DNA of 64,000 nt from Thermococcus barossii. GTDB lineage: Archaea; Methanobacteriota_B; Thermococci; Thermococcales; Thermococcaceae. Each line of letters opens with the position of its first letter. Position 1 is the first letter of the stretch. The position numbers and the translations under genes were made by a program. Below, piece by piece: positions 8,463 through 18,757 of the stretch. The notes beneath the pieces are model-generated. The model worked only from the letters and a program-made list of their open reading frames with translations, made no database searches and was not told where the DNA came from. Location: positions 1,185,013 through 1,249,012 of the forward strand of contig NZ_CP015101.1 in assembly GCF_002214465.1 (NCBI RefSeq), given 5' to 3'.

Positions 8463-9275
8463 ATGAAACCCTTCATCCGGGAGGCAAGGGCTGAAGATAG
8501 ACCCTTCATCGAGGAGATTTCAAGGCTCACGTGGGGCGGGGAAGACTACCTGGCAAGGGTTTTTGACGAGTGGCTTAGAGACGGCCACTTCTACGTGTTG
8601 GAGGTTGATGGAAAGGTAATCGGCACGGCGAAGCTGACGCTTCTCCCGGGAAAGGTCGGCTGGCTTGAGGGGCTGAGGGTTCACCCGGATTATAGAGGTA
8701 GGGGCTACGGGAGGCTTCTACACGAATTCATGCTCGAACTCGGAAGCAAACTCGCCCGCGAGGGTAAGGTCGAGGCCCTGGAGTTTGCCACCTACTTCCT
8801 CAACCGCGAGAGCATATCAATGGCCGAAAGGACTGGTTTCCACGTCAAGGCCAAGTTCTTCGTCTTCGGGGCAAAAACTGAAAGCTTTGAACCCGAGGAG
8901 CCTGAGCAGGTAGAACCGACCCTTGAAGACCTGACGCTCGGCATCGTTCCCGTCGGCTGGCGCTTCGTGAGAAGGAGCGAGGAAGCCCTAGGGTGGATTA
9001 GGGTAAACGCCGAGCTCTACGACATCAACGGCTTCCGCTTTTTGGCCCCGAAGGAGGGAACGACCTTCACGCCGCTGGAAGTCGGTCTCGCGACGCTCAA
9101 GGCTATCCTTCCAGCGATGGCGTGGGTCGCGAGGGAGAGGAGCGGGGAAGAGTTCGACGTGATGCTTCCGAGCGGGGTTAAGCCGCTCCTGCCGGGATTA
9201 AAACGGCTCGGCCTCTTCCTCTGGGACGAGGCGGAGGAGCCTAACGTGCTGGTGTTCAGGAAGCGGCTGGAATAA
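8463..9275 (+). CDS. GNAT family N-acetyltransferase
   Basis: A 270-residue protein whose N-terminal half is a GNAT acyltransferase: WLEGLRVHPDYRGRGYGRLL near residues 70-90 contains the acetyl-CoA-binding R-x-x-G-x-G motif. The C-terminal half (from about 160) is a second, less conserved alpha/beta region typical of longer archaeal GNAT proteins. Substrate unknown: it could modify a protein N-terminus, an amino sugar or a small amine. GGTGAT lies just upstream of the ATG. Confidence 0.8.
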   Translation: MKPFIREARAEDRPFIEEISRLTWGGEDYLARVFDEWLRDGHFYVLEVDGKVIGTAKLTLLPGKVGWLEGLRVHPDYRGRGYGRLLHEFMLELGSKLAREGKVEALEFATYFLNRESISMAERTGFHVKAKFFVFGAKTESFEPEEPEQVEPTLEDLTLGIVPVGWRFVRRSEEALGWIRVNAELYDINGFRFLAPKEGTTFTPLEVGLATLKAILPAMAWVARERSGEEFDVMLPSGVKPLLPGLKRLGLFLWDEAEEPNVLVFRKRLE

Positions 9276-9310
9276 ATACCGTACATGTCCCCCACGGAAG
9301 AAGTTGAAAC

Positions 9311-10426
9311 TCAGCGAGAGCCGTTAACTGCCAGCTCCTCGCTCAGATTCCTGAAGACCTCCGCGGCGCCTTTGGGTTTCAGGTCGTAGGTGTAGAGGCC
9401 GGAGTACTTGTACGGGTCGCTCTCCGGCCTGTCACCTCCGTAATCGTGGAGGGCCGCCCAGAAGGCCACTTCAGCCCCCTCGTTCAGCTCCACCACGAGC
9501 GCGTTATGGACGTAGCGTTCAAAGCCCTCCTCTCCCCGATAGCACGGCAGAATCTGAAACCTTTTAACGGGTGTGTAGCTCGTCTCCGTTACCCAGATTG
9601 GCTTTTCAAGGCCGAACTCCTGCAGGACAGTCCTGATTTCCCGCATTTCCTCAACTATTTCCCAGGGGTTACGGAAGTTCGTGTGGACGTTCATGACGTC
9701 GAAGTTCCGCCCGGCTGGAAACTCCGGGTCGCTCAGGAGCTTTCTGAGGTAGCTCCCCTCGCAGGAGGGCTCGGCCTTTGAATTGGCCAGCCCGCCGAGG
9801 ACGACCTTGGCGCTGGAATTTCCCTCCTTTATCCCACGGTAGAAGTGGGCCAGCATCTCCGCGTAATCGTCGGCGGTCGAGCCGTCTCCATCGGGGTCCT
9901 TCAAAAAGCCGGCCATGTCTGGCTCGTTCCAGAGCTCCCAGTGGGTTACTCTCCCCCGGTAGTGCGCTGCAAGGGCCCTCGCAAACTCGCGGAGGTATTC
10001 GGGGTTTGATGGAGGGTAGAGGTAGTAGTTCCTTGCGTCCGGTCTTTCTGAGGCCCACCTCGGCGTGAACATCACGACGGGAAGCACCAAGAGGTTCCTC
10101 TGGAGGGCGGCGTTGATGATCCAATCGAACTCAGTGAAGTTGTACTCGCCAGGAGAGGGCTCTGCTATGGCCCAGATGAAGCCTATCCTGACCCACTTCG
10201 CACCGACGTCCCTCGCGGCGTCGAAAACGGCCTCTGCCCTCTCGTGGCTTATGCCGGGATCCATATAGACCACAAGAACGCCAAGGGATCCGTTGACGTC
10301 GGGGGAAAGGGAGTAGGTGACGTTGTTTTCGCAGGGCGGGAGCTCGGGGTTCCGGTTCACAAGGAACAGGCCAGATGCGAGCAGAAGGGCAACGAGAAAC
10401 GCCGCGGGAAATAATTTTTTCAGCAC
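9311..10426 (-). CDS. Secreted or membrane-anchored glycoside hydrolase-like protein (clan GH-A)
   Basis: About 371 residues with an N-terminal hydrophobic segment (FPAAFLVALLLASGLFLV) that is a signal or anchor. The rest reads as a TIM barrel of clan GH-A, closest in style to GH39/GH5-like enzymes. The acid/base is probably E168 in HWELWNEPD and the nucleophile E281 in IWVTETSY. Its substrate is not clear; family members cleave beta-glycosides. GTG 10426 is preferred because GGCGGT precedes it; TTG 10438 is an alternative. Divergent from the gene at 10500 across a TTTAAA-containing promoter (10459-10464). Confidence 0.7.
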   Translation of the reverse strand: MLKKLFPAAFLVALLLASGLFLVNRNPELPPCENNVTYSLSPDVNGSLGVLVVYMDPGISHERAEAVFDAARDVGAKWVRIGFIWAIAEPSPGEYNFTEFDWIINAALQRNLLVLPVVMFTPRWASERPDARNYYLYPPSNPEYLREFARALAAHYRGRVTHWELWNEPDMAGFLKDPDGDGSTADDYAEMLAHFYRGIKEGNSSAKVVLGGLANSKAEPSCEGSYLRKLLSDPEFPAGRNFDVMNVHTNFRNPWEIVEEMREIRTVLQEFGLEKPIWVTETSYTPVKRFQILPCYRGEEGFERYVHNALVVELNEGAEVAFWAALHDYGGDRPESDPYKYSGLYTYDLKPKGAAEVFRNLSEELAVNGSR

Positions 10427-10499
10427 GATGACCGCCAACTAAACTTGGGGGAACCCCATTTAAACGTTCCCACGAAAGATGAGCCGGAGGATGAATCCA

Positions 10500-10961
10500 A
10501 TGGACATCCACACCCTCACCAAGAGAGACGAAATTCGCAGATGCCTCCAGATTGCCAGAGACTTGCCCGGGTGGTTCAACGAGGCCGGGCTCAGGGCGAT
10601 GGAGCGGGATTTAGGGGAAGAGAGGACCTTCGTTGCCATCGAGGGGGGAGACGTTCTCGGCTTCGTAACGGTTAAGCCCCTCAATGAGAGGGCCCTCGAA
10701 ATCCTCTGGATGGCCGTTAGGAGAGAGCTAAGAGGAAAAGGGATAGGGACGGAAATGCTCCTCTTTGCCGAAGAGTGGGCCAAGGAGAGGGGCTTTGAGG
10801 TTCTCGTCGTCAAAACCTCTGGCGACCTCTCATACGAGCCCTACGACGCGACGAGGCGCTTCTACGAGCTGAGGGGCTTCGTGAGAATAGCGCTGATAGA
10901 CCCGTATCCGGGGTGGGGCGAGCCGGCGCTGGTTTACGTGAAATGCCTGAAGAGGAAGTAG
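10500..10961 (+). CDS. GNAT family N-acetyltransferase
   Basis: A 153-residue single-domain GNAT enzyme. ILWMAVRRELRGKGIGTEML contains the R-x-x-G-x-G/A acetyl-CoA motif, and TRRFYELRGFVRI is the usual C-terminal strand-helix block. Acceptor unknown. GGAGG at 10486-10490 precedes ATG 10500; in-frame ATGs at 10479 and 10491 are less well placed. Its 3' end overlaps the convergent membrane-protein pseudogene by 28 nt. Confidence 0.8.
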   Translation: MDIHTLTKRDEIRRCLQIARDLPGWFNEAGLRAMERDLGEERTFVAIEGGDVLGFVTVKPLNERALEILWMAVRRELRGKGIGTEMLLFAEEWAKERGFEVLVVKTSGDLSYEPYDATRRFYELRGFVRIALIDPYPGWGEPALVYVKCLKRK

Positions 10962-11636
10962 GCGGAGATTAGAAACCGCGCTGTTATGTAGCCTGCAAAA
11001 GCCGCAGCGCCGAGAGGATATAGGAGACACCACCAGAGGGGGAGCTCGGAGAGCAGGTAAGCAAAGACGAGGGCAAGAGGCTTCCCATTGACCGAGTAGG
11101 AGTATGCAAAGGCAGCCCCAAAGAAAACTATGTCCTCCGGTCTCCAGAATCCCCCAGTCAGGGGCTGGTTGTAGTTGAGGGCAAAGACCGCCGTGGCACC
11201 AATTATTCCGGCGATTCTCCCGCGTTCACTAAAGAGTTCGTAGGGAACCGCATCATAGAAGAAAGCCGTCAAAATACCGCTCAGAGTCCAGAAGAGGAGG
11301 GCGTAAGGGACGAGGGAGGGTCTCCATTCCCCGGCAAAGCCCGGCTTCGCCATGTCCATGAACCTGTCCGCGCCAAAGTAAAGCATGGCAGTGAACGAGA
11401 AGGCGTAGAGGGGGAGCATGAGGGCAATGGCATGGGAGACGCTGTCTTCCTTGGCACCCCACCCCATGGGGGCACCATAGAAAAGCCTGGACACAAGATA
11501 CGCCAGGGCAAGGGCCAGAAGAGCTTCGAAAAGCCTCCCAACCGGCGTTGAAAAAAAACTCCACTCTCGCCGAGAACGCAGAGAGGGCGTAGAGTGAGAG
11601 CGTTATCGAAAGGAGGTAGCCGATTCCTCTGAGCAT
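10934..11636 (-). pseudogene. Frameshifted polytopic membrane protein, faintly CPBP-protease-like
   Basis: A membrane protein gene split between two frames. The N-terminal part (MLRGIGYLLSITLSLYALSAFS, start ATG 11636) runs into a run of eight T (11551-11558 as A on the plus strand) and then loses protein-like character. With one T fewer the frame continues VEFFSTPVGRLFEALLALAL... into the intact downstream frame ending at 10934, giving about 233 residues with several hydrophobic helices. ELFSERGRIAGIIGATAVF loosely recalls the EExxxR motif of CPBP proteases, but the expected histidines are absent. Could be a true frameshift, a sequencing error, or slippage-dependent expression. Confidence 0.7.
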
Positions 11637-11664
11637 GGAACCACTCCTCAATGTTCGGCGTTAA

Positions 11665-11674
11665 ACCTTAAAAG
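11665..11674. promoter_or_regulatory. TATA-like element between divergent genes
   Basis: CCTTAAAAGC lies about 33 nt from the start at 11636 and about 35 nt from the start at 11704, again midway between two divergent genes. No second TATA-like element is obvious in the gap. Confidence 0.4.
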
Positions 11675-11703
11675 CCCTCCGGAAAATATGAACGGGGTTT
11701 CAC

Positions 11704-12888
11704 ATGCGCTGGAGTGAGATTCCGAAGGATGCCAAAGCGTACATGCTCTACCACACACTCATCGCTCCCGGCCTGATAGTCTGGATACTCTTCCCGCTCT
11801 ACCTCATGGAGACGGGCTACTCCGTTCTTGAAGTCGGGGCGTTCTTTACCGCTGTGAACATCATCTCGATTCCCCTTACCTATCTCTTCGGGAGGCTCTT
11901 CAACCGCTGGGACATCAAAAAGGGCCTCATCGCGATAGACATTCTTGATGGCATCGCCTACGTCCTCTACGGTCTCGCCAGAGGTGCCGTAGCCCCGCTT
12001 GTGCTCTTCGCAGGGAGGACGATAGAGAAGCTCTCGACCGTGCTCTACCCCCTCTACCGTGCCTACGAGCAGATAATCTATCCCGCGGATAAGTACGAGG
12101 AGATATTCGCCTGGCACCTGCGCCTTCCGGAGGTGGCGAGGCTGATAACATTTCCCATCCTCGGCTACGTCTTCGGCTACCTCTACCCCAGCGCGGAGAG
12201 CTACCGCTGGGCCTTCATCTTCTTCGGTCTGTTCTCAGCCGTTACGGTGGCATACATCTGGCTCTTCCTGCCTTCGGTCGGCAAAAAGGAGAGGATAACC
12301 CCTGAGGACTTCACCTTTAAGGTTGGGGAGTTTAAGGTCCTTCTCGCCTTCGAGGCCTTACTAACTCTCGCCTGGGCGCTCGCGCCCGAGATAGTGCTCA
12401 TCAACTACGTCGTTTTCGTGCTCCATAAGACGGTCTTCGAGGTGACGCTCATAGCCTGCGCGAGCAGTCTCGCTTCGATAATCGGCACCTACGCCAGCGA
12501 GAGGGTTCCAAAGGGGAGGGGCTTTCAGGTGATTGGGGCAGGGATGTTCATCAACGCCGTCTATGCCCTCGTCATGGCGCTCTCACCGCCGTTCTGGCTG
12601 GCGCTGATTGTCTACGCGGTGGGAGACTTCGGAAACACCCTTTGGTTCCCCTTCTACCGCTCCTGGCAGTTCTCGCTGATTCCGAAGGAGCGGGCCAGCG
12701 AGTTCCACGCGGCAATATCGAGCTACAACAGGCTGATCGGCCTCGTCACACCGTTCATCGCGGGTGCTTTAGCGAGCATCCACGCAACTCTCCCGTACGC
12801 GGCGAGCTTAGCGATGTTCCTGATTGCTGGTTCCCTGTTCACAAAACTTAGCAGAAAAGAAAACAGCCATCCTCAAACCCCGACGTAA
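11704..12888 (+). CDS. MFS-type membrane transporter
   Basis: A 394-residue polytopic membrane protein with about 11-12 hydrophobic helices and a central charged loop (KKERITPEDFTFK, about residues 195-210), the usual shape of a major facilitator carrier. FGRLFNRWDIKKGL after the second helix corresponds to the MFS loop 2-3 motif. Substrate cannot be predicted. Convergent with nadM, with only a 3-nt gap between the stops. Confidence 0.75.
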   Translation: MRWSEIPKDAKAYMLYHTLIAPGLIVWILFPLYLMETGYSVLEVGAFFTAVNIISIPLTYLFGRLFNRWDIKKGLIAIDILDGIAYVLYGLARGAVAPLVLFAGRTIEKLSTVLYPLYRAYEQIIYPADKYEEIFAWHLRLPEVARLITFPILGYVFGYLYPSAESYRWAFIFFGLFSAVTVAYIWLFLPSVGKKERITPEDFTFKVGEFKVLLAFEALLTLAWALAPEIVLINYVVFVLHKTVFEVTLIACASSLASIIGTYASERVPKGRGFQVIGAGMFINAVYALVMALSPPFWLALIVYAVGDFGNTLWFPFYRSWQFSLIPKERASEFHAAISSYNRLIGLVTPFIAGALASIHATLPYAASLAMFLIAGSLFTKLSRKENSHPQTPT

Positions 12889-12891
12889 ACT

Positions 12892-13455
12892 TCAGAACTC
12901 AGGAATCCTAATCGGCGCCTGCAGCTCCTTCTCGTTCTTTTCGAGGTTCGTGGCGAGCATCTTTATCCTGTCGCAGCCCTTTATCTCCCTGATGAATTCG
13001 GCGACGCTTTTAGGAACCAGCTCCTCCCACGGCTCGCCCTCGACCATGCGCCTTCTTATCTCCGTCGCCGAGAGGATGTCCTTCCTGAACATAGGCTGGA
13101 CTATCACTTCATAGCCCTTCTCCCTGAACAGCTGTGCAACGAGCGAGTTGCCCGTGAAAACCACATCGAAGCGCGGAACCATGCTCACCACGTAGGTCGC
13201 CCAGATGGCGTTGAAGTTGATGTCCGGGAGCGGAATCAGGTAGTAGCGCTTTTCAACCCCTGCCTCGTTCAGCGCCCTTATCAGCATCTCCATCCTTTCG
13301 CTCGTCGTGAAGGGGTTTTTGAGCGTGTGGCTCGCCTGCGCGCTTCCAATTCCGATTATCACCTCATCAACCTGCGAGAAAACGAACTCAAGGGCCTTTA
13401 TGTGCCCGTTGTGGACCGGCTGAAACCGGCCGACGAAGAGTCCGCGCCTTACCAT
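12892..13455 (-). CDS. nadM: Nicotinamide-nucleotide adenylyltransferase
   Basis: A 187-residue archaeal NMN adenylyltransferase, which joins NMN and ATP to make NAD+. The nucleotidyltransferase signature GRFQPVHNGH lies near residue 10, and the second conserved block is the LSATEIRRRM stretch near 145. The C-terminal extension KNEKELQAPIRIPEF is not part of the catalytic core. Its start codon directly follows the stop of the SAM hydroxide adenosyltransferase gene (13456), so both are translated from one mRNA. Confidence 0.92.
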   Translation of the reverse strand: MVRRGLFVGRFQPVHNGHIKALEFVFSQVDEVIIGIGSAQASHTLKNPFTTSERMEMLIRALNEAGVEKRYYLIPLPDINFNAIWATYVVSMVPRFDVVFTGNSLVAQLFREKGYEVIVQPMFRKDILSATEIRRRMVEGEPWEELVPKSVAEFIREIKGCDRIKMLATNLEKNEKELQAPIRIPEF

Positions 13456-14244
<789 letters not shown>

Positions 14245-14285
14245 CTAAAGCTTATTAACGGTTGTGGCTTTAAAGGGTTTGGAAG

Positions 14286-15887
14286 ATGGTCATGAGAAAG
14301 ATAATCCCTCTCCTGCTGATTCTCATTGTGGTGGTTTCAGGCTGCCTCTTCAAGCCTCCTGCGGAGGTTAAATTCTCGGTTGATAAGACACTCGTCCGGC
14401 CCGGAGGAACGATTCACGTGGTTATATTCGTGAACAACACCGGAAAAGTCGGGCTCACCGGTGCGACGCTCGTCCTCGGAGATGACAGCTTTCAGATACT
14501 CCAAGAGCCGAAGTTTCCGGAAATACTCCCCGTAGGCGAGAGCGTTCAGCTCGTCTGGATTCTTAGGGCGCCCCTTAAGCCCGGTGTCTACAGCCTGAAG
14601 CTGTCCCTTGAGCTTACCGACGAGCTCAAACGCTCGTGGACGGGTTTCTACGGACAGTTCAGAATAACGGTGTCGAGCGAGGCCGGTCCTTCCGACGAGG
14701 TAGAGGTAAACGTTGAGGCACCCAAGGTCATCGAGGGTGGGCAAACTGCCGATATAACAGTCATTATCAAGAACAAGCTCGACGTTCCGATAGAGCTCCG
14801 CGACCTCAGCTTCAACCTCTTCAACGGTATGAAGGTCGTGAGCGCAGGGACGCTTCCGGCATCTGTTGACGGAAAGGACGAGGTGAGGATCAGATACACC
14901 GTAAGGGCACCGTACGCATACCGTGAGGGGTACATATCCACCATCCTCAAGTACGCGATAAGCGGCGCCGAGGGTAGCACTGTCAAGAGCTTCCCGCTGA
15001 AGGTGGTGTGGAAACCCTGGAACCAGAGCACCGAGGTTCTAAAGGATGCCTACGGCCTGAAGTATCACTGGGTAACGGACGAATACATAGTCGACGGCTA
15101 CTGGATGAAGCGCTACAATTCGACGTCGGAGTTCAACAGAACCGAGTTCAGGAACATCACGCTGGGAATAATCGGCAACTCAGAATCGGAGCCCCAGGCA
15201 GCGGAGGCAATATACAGCTGGATGATGAGGACGTACTCCCTCGGAGACACCACCTCCACCCTTGAACCGGATAAGATACTCCCGCAGGACAGGATAAGCT
15301 ACGCGGAGGCCCAGATACTCATCACGGCGATGCTGCGCTCGGTTGACATCCCCGCCAGGGTTATAACGCTCTCCAACGGAACGGACTGCACGATGAGACC
15401 CATGACCGAGTTCTACACCGCCGACGGGTGGTACATCGTGGACGTGAGACACAACTTCGTTGGTTCCGTTGACGAGTACCTCGCCAGCCCGTACTTCCCC
15501 AAGGTGTACCAGCTTGTGACCCGCGACGGCTTCAGAATAGTCGCCCAGGCACCGGCAACCCTTCAGGGACACGAGCACGTTGACGTCACCGGCGATTTCC
15601 TCGCGAACCTTGAGGACAGGCTCCTGAAGACCGTAACCGAGAGGCTGAAACCGGAGCTGAGGTCAAAGCTCATGCTCGTCATGAACAACCTCGATGAGAA
15701 CGAGAGGCTCTATGCCCTCTTTATCTTTGCCTCCGCACCCAGCGAGGAAGACCTGAATAGAGTGCTGAGCGATTACAGCACGAGCAAGATAGAGCAAGAC
15801 GTAAAAACCATGTACGAATTCTACAAGAACATGACCTGGAGGGACGACTTCACCAGGTACTGGAGAATATTCGCGGGGGAGGTATGA
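14286..15887 (+). CDS. Lipoprotein with Ig-like domains and inactive transglutaminase-like domain
   Basis: 533 residues. A lipoprotein signal ends at VVVSGC (Cys20), so it should be anchored outside the cell membrane. Two beta-sandwich-type regions follow (about 25-130 and 135-245), and then a transglutaminase-like core (about 300-400) with [12 protein letters not shown] and WYIVDVRHN. The aspartate of the triad is present, but the catalytic cysteine position aligns with Ser in RISYAEA and the histidine position with Arg in RPMTEFY, so it is probably a non-catalytic binding module. It overlaps the start of the aTrm56 gene by 4 nt (ATGA). Confidence 0.75.
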   Translation: MVMRKIIPLLLILIVVVSGCLFKPPAEVKFSVDKTLVRPGGTIHVVIFVNNTGKVGLTGATLVLGDDSFQILQEPKFPEILPVGESVQLVWILRAPLKPGVYSLKLSLELTDELKRSWTGFYGQFRITVSSEAGPSDEVEVNVEAPKVIEGGQTADITVIIKNKLDVPIELRDLSFNLFNGMKVVSAGTLPASVDGKDEVRIRYTVRAPYAYREGYISTILKYAISGAEGSTVKSFPLKVVWKPWNQSTEVLKDAYGLKYHWVTDEYIVDGYWMKRYNSTSEFNRTEFRNITLGIIGNSESEPQAAEAIYSWMMRTYSLGDTTSTLEPDKILPQDRISYAEAQILITAMLRSVDIPARVITLSNGTDCTMRPMTEFYTADGWYIVDVRHNFVGSVDEYLASPYFPKVYQLVTRDGFRIVAQAPATLQGHEHVDVTGDFLANLEDRLLKTVTERLKPELRSKLMLVMNNLDENERLYALFIFASAPSEEDLNRVLSDYSTSKIEQDVKTMYEFYKNMTWRDDFTRYWRIFAGEV

Positions 15888-16423
15888 TGATAGCGGTTCT
15901 AAGGCTCGGACACAGGCCGGAAAGGGACAAGAGGATAACGACGCACGTGGCTTTAACGGCGAGGGCCTTCGGAGCGGATAAGATTATAATAGCCGCCGAG
16001 ATGGATGAGCACGTAAAAGACAGCGTGGAGGACGTGGTTGAACGCTGGGGCGGGCCTTTTGAGATAACCTTTGACCCCAGCTGGAAGCGCATCATGCGCG
16101 AGTGGAAGAACCGGGGAGGAGTGATAGTCCACCTCACGATGTACGGGATTCACGTTGATGAAGCGATGCCAAGGATCAGGGACGAGCTGAGGAAGGGAAA
16201 GGACGTGCTCGTCGTCGTCGGTGCCGAGAAGGTGCCCAAAGAGGCCTATGAGATGGCCGACTACAACGTGGCGGTGGGAAACCAGCCCCACAGCGAGGTG
16301 GCCGCTCTGGCGGTTTTCCTGGACAGACTGCTCGACGGAGAAGGCCTCAGAAAGGAGTTCGAAGGGGCAAAGCTCAGGATAATCCCGCAGGAGAGGGGGA
16401 AGAGGGTAATCGAGCTGAAGTGA
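15884..16423 (+). CDS. tRNA (cytidine-56-2'-O)-methyltransferase
   Basis: A 179-residue SPOUT-class RNA methylase of the archaeal aTrm56 family, which methylates C56 in the T-loop of tRNA using SAM. Family features are [18 protein letters not shown] at the N-terminus and the knotted SAM-binding region [33 protein letters not shown] (two segments, about 108-140). The start overlaps the stop of the preceding lipoprotein gene; ATG 15884 or 15887 is possible. Confidence 0.92.
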   Translation: MMIAVLRLGHRPERDKRITTHVALTARAFGADKIIIAAEMDEHVKDSVEDVVERWGGPFEITFDPSWKRIMREWKNRGGVIVHLTMYGIHVDEAMPRIRDELRKGKDVLVVVGAEKVPKEAYEMADYNVAVGNQPHSEVAALAVFLDRLLDGEGLRKEFEGAKLRIIPQERGKRVIELK

Positions 16424-16426
16424 GGG

Positions 16427-16999
16427 ATGCTCATGGTTCTCAACCGCTACCGCGAGAACGTTAAGGGCTACCTTGAGGCCCTCGTGAGACCCCTCGCGAG
16501 GGCGGGGGTGACTCCGAACACGATAACCTTCCTCGGTCTGCTGATAAGCCTCGCCGGGGCGTACCTCTTCTACCGCGGCGAGCAGGTCATAGCGGCTCTC
16601 GTTCTGCTCTTCGGCTCTCTCGTCGATGCCCTCGACGGAACGCTCGCAAGACTCACAGGGAAGACGAGCCGCTTTGGAGCGTTCCTGGATTCAACCTTCG
16701 ACAGGATAAGCGACGGTGCGGTTCTCTTCGGGATAGCCCTGGGCAACCTAGCCGACTGGCGTGTTGCTTTCATTGCCTTCATGGGGAGCTACCTCGTCAG
16801 CTACGAGCGCTGCAGGGCCGAGCTGGCTGGTTCCGGAAAACTGGCCGTGGGAATAGCCGAAAGGGCGGAGAGGCTGCTGATAATAATCATCACCGCGCTC
16901 TTCGGCCACGTTGAGTACGGCCTCTACGCGGTTGCAGTCCTGGCGTGGATAACCGTCATCCAGAGGCTTTACGCCGCCTACCAAAGGCTCAAGGAGTGA
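16427..16999 (+). CDS. CDP-alcohol phosphatidyltransferase (archaetidylinositol-phosphate-synthase-like)
   Basis: A 190-residue integral membrane enzyme. The full CDP-alcohol transferase motif D-x2-D-G-x2-A-R-x8-G-x3-D-x3-D is present as DALDGTLAR...GAFLDSTFD (about residues 67-90). It transfers a phosphoalcohol onto CDP-archaeol at the membrane. Closest by style to archaetidylinositol phosphate synthases, though alcohol specificity is not visible. Only a 3-nt gap follows the aTrm56 gene, so it is in the same operon. Start may be ATG 16427 or 16433. Confidence 0.88.
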   Translation: MLMVLNRYRENVKGYLEALVRPLARAGVTPNTITFLGLLISLAGAYLFYRGEQVIAALVLLFGSLVDALDGTLARLTGKTSRFGAFLDSTFDRISDGAVLFGIALGNLADWRVAFIAFMGSYLVSYERCRAELAGSGKLAVGIAERAERLLIIIITALFGHVEYGLYAVAVLAWITVIQRLYAAYQRLKE

Positions 17000-17077
17000 A
17001 GAAGAGGGGGAATGACGAAAATTTCGCTAAACGAGCCGCCCAGTGCGGCCATGAAGACCCCTGCCGTTGCCGACCCC

Positions 17078-17785
17078 TCATTTTTCCATCAGGCCCTTAA
17101 CGATTTCAACGACCTCGCTCAGCCTTGAGACAACAAAGTCACAGTCCCCCCAGAGCTCGCGCTTGGCAGCGTTGGGGTCGAGGAGCACGCTGAACATTCC
17201 CACCTTCTTCGCCCCGACGCAGTCCTTCACAGGGTTGTCGCCGACGTAGAGGGCTTCGCCCGCTTCAACGCCGGCCCTCTCAAGGGCGAGCCTAAATGGT
17301 CTCTCGTGGGGCTTGTAGAAGCCCGCATCCTCGCTGGTGGTTATCGAGTCAAAGAGGTCGTAGATGCCGAGGGCCTTTAGGTGGGCCTCTATGTAGTCGT
17401 TGTCCGAGTCGGTGATTATGCCAACGTGCAGGCCAAGGTCTTTAAGTGCTTTAATCGTCTCAACGGCATCGGGGAAGAGCTCTCCATACCTCGCGTGCAT
17501 CTCAAGGCTTATCCCCCAGAAGTCGTCAGGAACTGTAAAACCGTATCTTCCAGCAACCTTCTTCATCGCCTCGGTATCAACGTCCCGGATTTTGACGTAG
17601 GGCCTGCCGGCAAGCTCTTTAAACATCGCCGAGCTCTCGGCCTCGTACTCCTCCCAGAGCATGAGATAGTCGAGGTCGTCCCTCCCGGCTCTCTTCAGAA
17701 CCTCGCGAACTATGTTCTGGTGGGTTACGTTTTCGCCCTCCTTCGTTATGAGAGTGCCCACGAAGTCAAAGAAGACCGCTTTCAT
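17078..17785 (-). CDS. HAD-superfamily hydrolase
   Basis: A 235-residue HAD phosphatase. Motif I is FFDFVGTLI (nucleophile Asp near residue 7), motif II is IITDSDN, motif III Lys lies in GFYKPHERPF, and motif IV acids are in YVGDNPVKDCVGA. The helical cap between motifs I and II resembles that of archaeal phosphoglycolate-phosphatase-like enzymes. Substrate unknown. ATG 17785 follows AGGTGG. The 78-bp gap between this and the convergent gene ending at 16999 shows no clear RNA gene. Confidence 0.85.
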   Translation of the reverse strand: MKAVFFDFVGTLITKEGENVTHQNIVREVLKRAGRDDLDYLMLWEEYEAESSAMFKELAGRPYVKIRDVDTEAMKKVAGRYGFTVPDDFWGISLEMHARYGELFPDAVETIKALKDLGLHVGIITDSDNDYIEAHLKALGIYDLFDSITTSEDAGFYKPHERPFRLALERAGVEAGEALYVGDNPVKDCVGAKKVGMFSVLLDPNAAKRELWGDCDFVVSRLSEVVEIVKGLMEK

Positions 17786-17940
17786 AGCAACCACCTGAGG
17801 AGGTTAGGGGCTGACGTTAAAACCCTTGCCCGGCGGAACGACAAGTTGAACCCCAAAATTTTTCAGAAAGTTGCATCTATGACGGAAAATACTTAGAAAG
17901 ACTTTTATTCACTCTCGGGGACGAATCGCCGACGGGGGTG

Positions 17941-18207
17941 ATGAAAATCGAGGCGATACTCCTCGTCTGGGGCGTCCGGGACGAGGTTCTGGAAAGGCTC
18001 CCCGTTGATGGATACTGGCTCTACGGGGAGTATGACTTCTTGGCCAAGCTGGAATTTCGGGACGAGTTCGAAATGGAAACCTTCATGAGAGACCTCAAGC
18101 GCGTAATCCACGGGGGCACTTTCAAGCTGATTCCTGTCGTAATTTCAGCCGTCAAGAACGGTGGAGAAACGAGCGTCCTAGAGGGGCTCAAACCTTCGGC
18201 CCCATGA
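17941..18207 (+). CDS. Small Lrp/AsnC ligand-binding-domain-like protein
   Basis: An 88-residue protein with a beta-alpha-beta-beta-alpha-beta pattern (AILLVWGVRDEVLERL, YDFLAKLEFRDEFEMETFM) resembling the RAM ligand-binding domain of Lrp/AsnC regulators without a DNA-binding helix-turn-helix. Such stand-alone domains may bind amino acids or modulate Lrp partners; that is inferred. The ATG follows GGGGGTG. A TATA-like CTTTTATTC lies about 35 nt upstream. The end overlaps the convergent ASCH gene by 20 nt. Confidence 0.65.
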   Translation: MKIEAILLVWGVRDEVLERLPVDGYWLYGEYDFLAKLEFRDEFEMETFMRDLKRVIHGGTFKLIPVVISAVKNGGETSVLEGLKPSAP

Positions 18208-18757
18208 TGCCCCTCCTTTTCAGCTCCCCGTAGGCCCTCCTGAGGGCGTCCCTTATCAGGTACCTCTTGTTGAGACCGCCGAGCCTGTAGGCCGCTTTCC
18301 TCAGGCTGCCCGTCTTGAGGAAAAGCTCCAGCAGCTTTCTGTCCTCCCCGGAAAGGTCGAGGTGCTCAAGAGCCTTCTCAGCTATCTCTATGGGCAGGTT
18401 GCCTTCGTAGGCGTAGTCGGAGCTCATAACGGGTTTATCAAAGCGCTCCACGAGGCGGAAGACTATGACGTGGGCGGTGGAATCGTCGTTAACGTATCTG
18501 TAGTGCTCCTTCAGGGCTCTGATAAGTTCCTCCCTGCCCGAAAAGCCGTCCAGAAAAGCGTCCTCGTCGGTGAGCTCTCCAACCGTCTTGCTCTCGACCC
18601 TCTCGATTATGGCCTTCCCTATCGCGTAGCCGCCGGAGTGTATCAGAACCGTATCGCCCTCCTTCAGGTTCGGTTTTCTCCCAAGTCTAACCGTCGCCCT
18701 CTTCCTGCCCTTCAGTATGGCTTCAGCGTATCTGCCGTCAAATTCGAGGTGCTTCAT
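18188..18757 (-). CDS. ASCH-domain protein with C-terminal helical extension
   Basis: A 189-residue protein whose first 110 residues form an ASCH (PUA-like) domain: [19 protein letters not shown] with the G-x-K-x-x-T/E-type turn, and later [14 protein letters not shown] domains are predicted RNA-binding or RNA-processing modules. The C-terminal part (about 125-189) is helical and HTH-like ([19 protein letters not shown]). It overlaps the upstream ASCH gene by 4 nt, so the two are an operon of tandem ASCH proteins. Confidence 0.78.
   Translation of the reverse strand: MKHLEFDGRYAEAILKGRKRATVRLGRKPNLKEGDTVLIHSGGYAIGKAIIERVESKTVGELTDEDAFLDGFSGREELIRALKEHYRYVNDDSTAHVIVFRLVERFDKPVMSSDYAYEGNLPIEIAEKALEHLDLSGEDRKLLELFLKTGSLRKAAYRLGGLNKRYLIRDALRRAYGELKRRGIMGPKV

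Noticed and set aside
17000-17077. ATGACGA and ATGAAGA sequences suggesting a C/D box RNA
   Set aside because: No CTGA box D at the right spacing and no closing stem were found on either strand.
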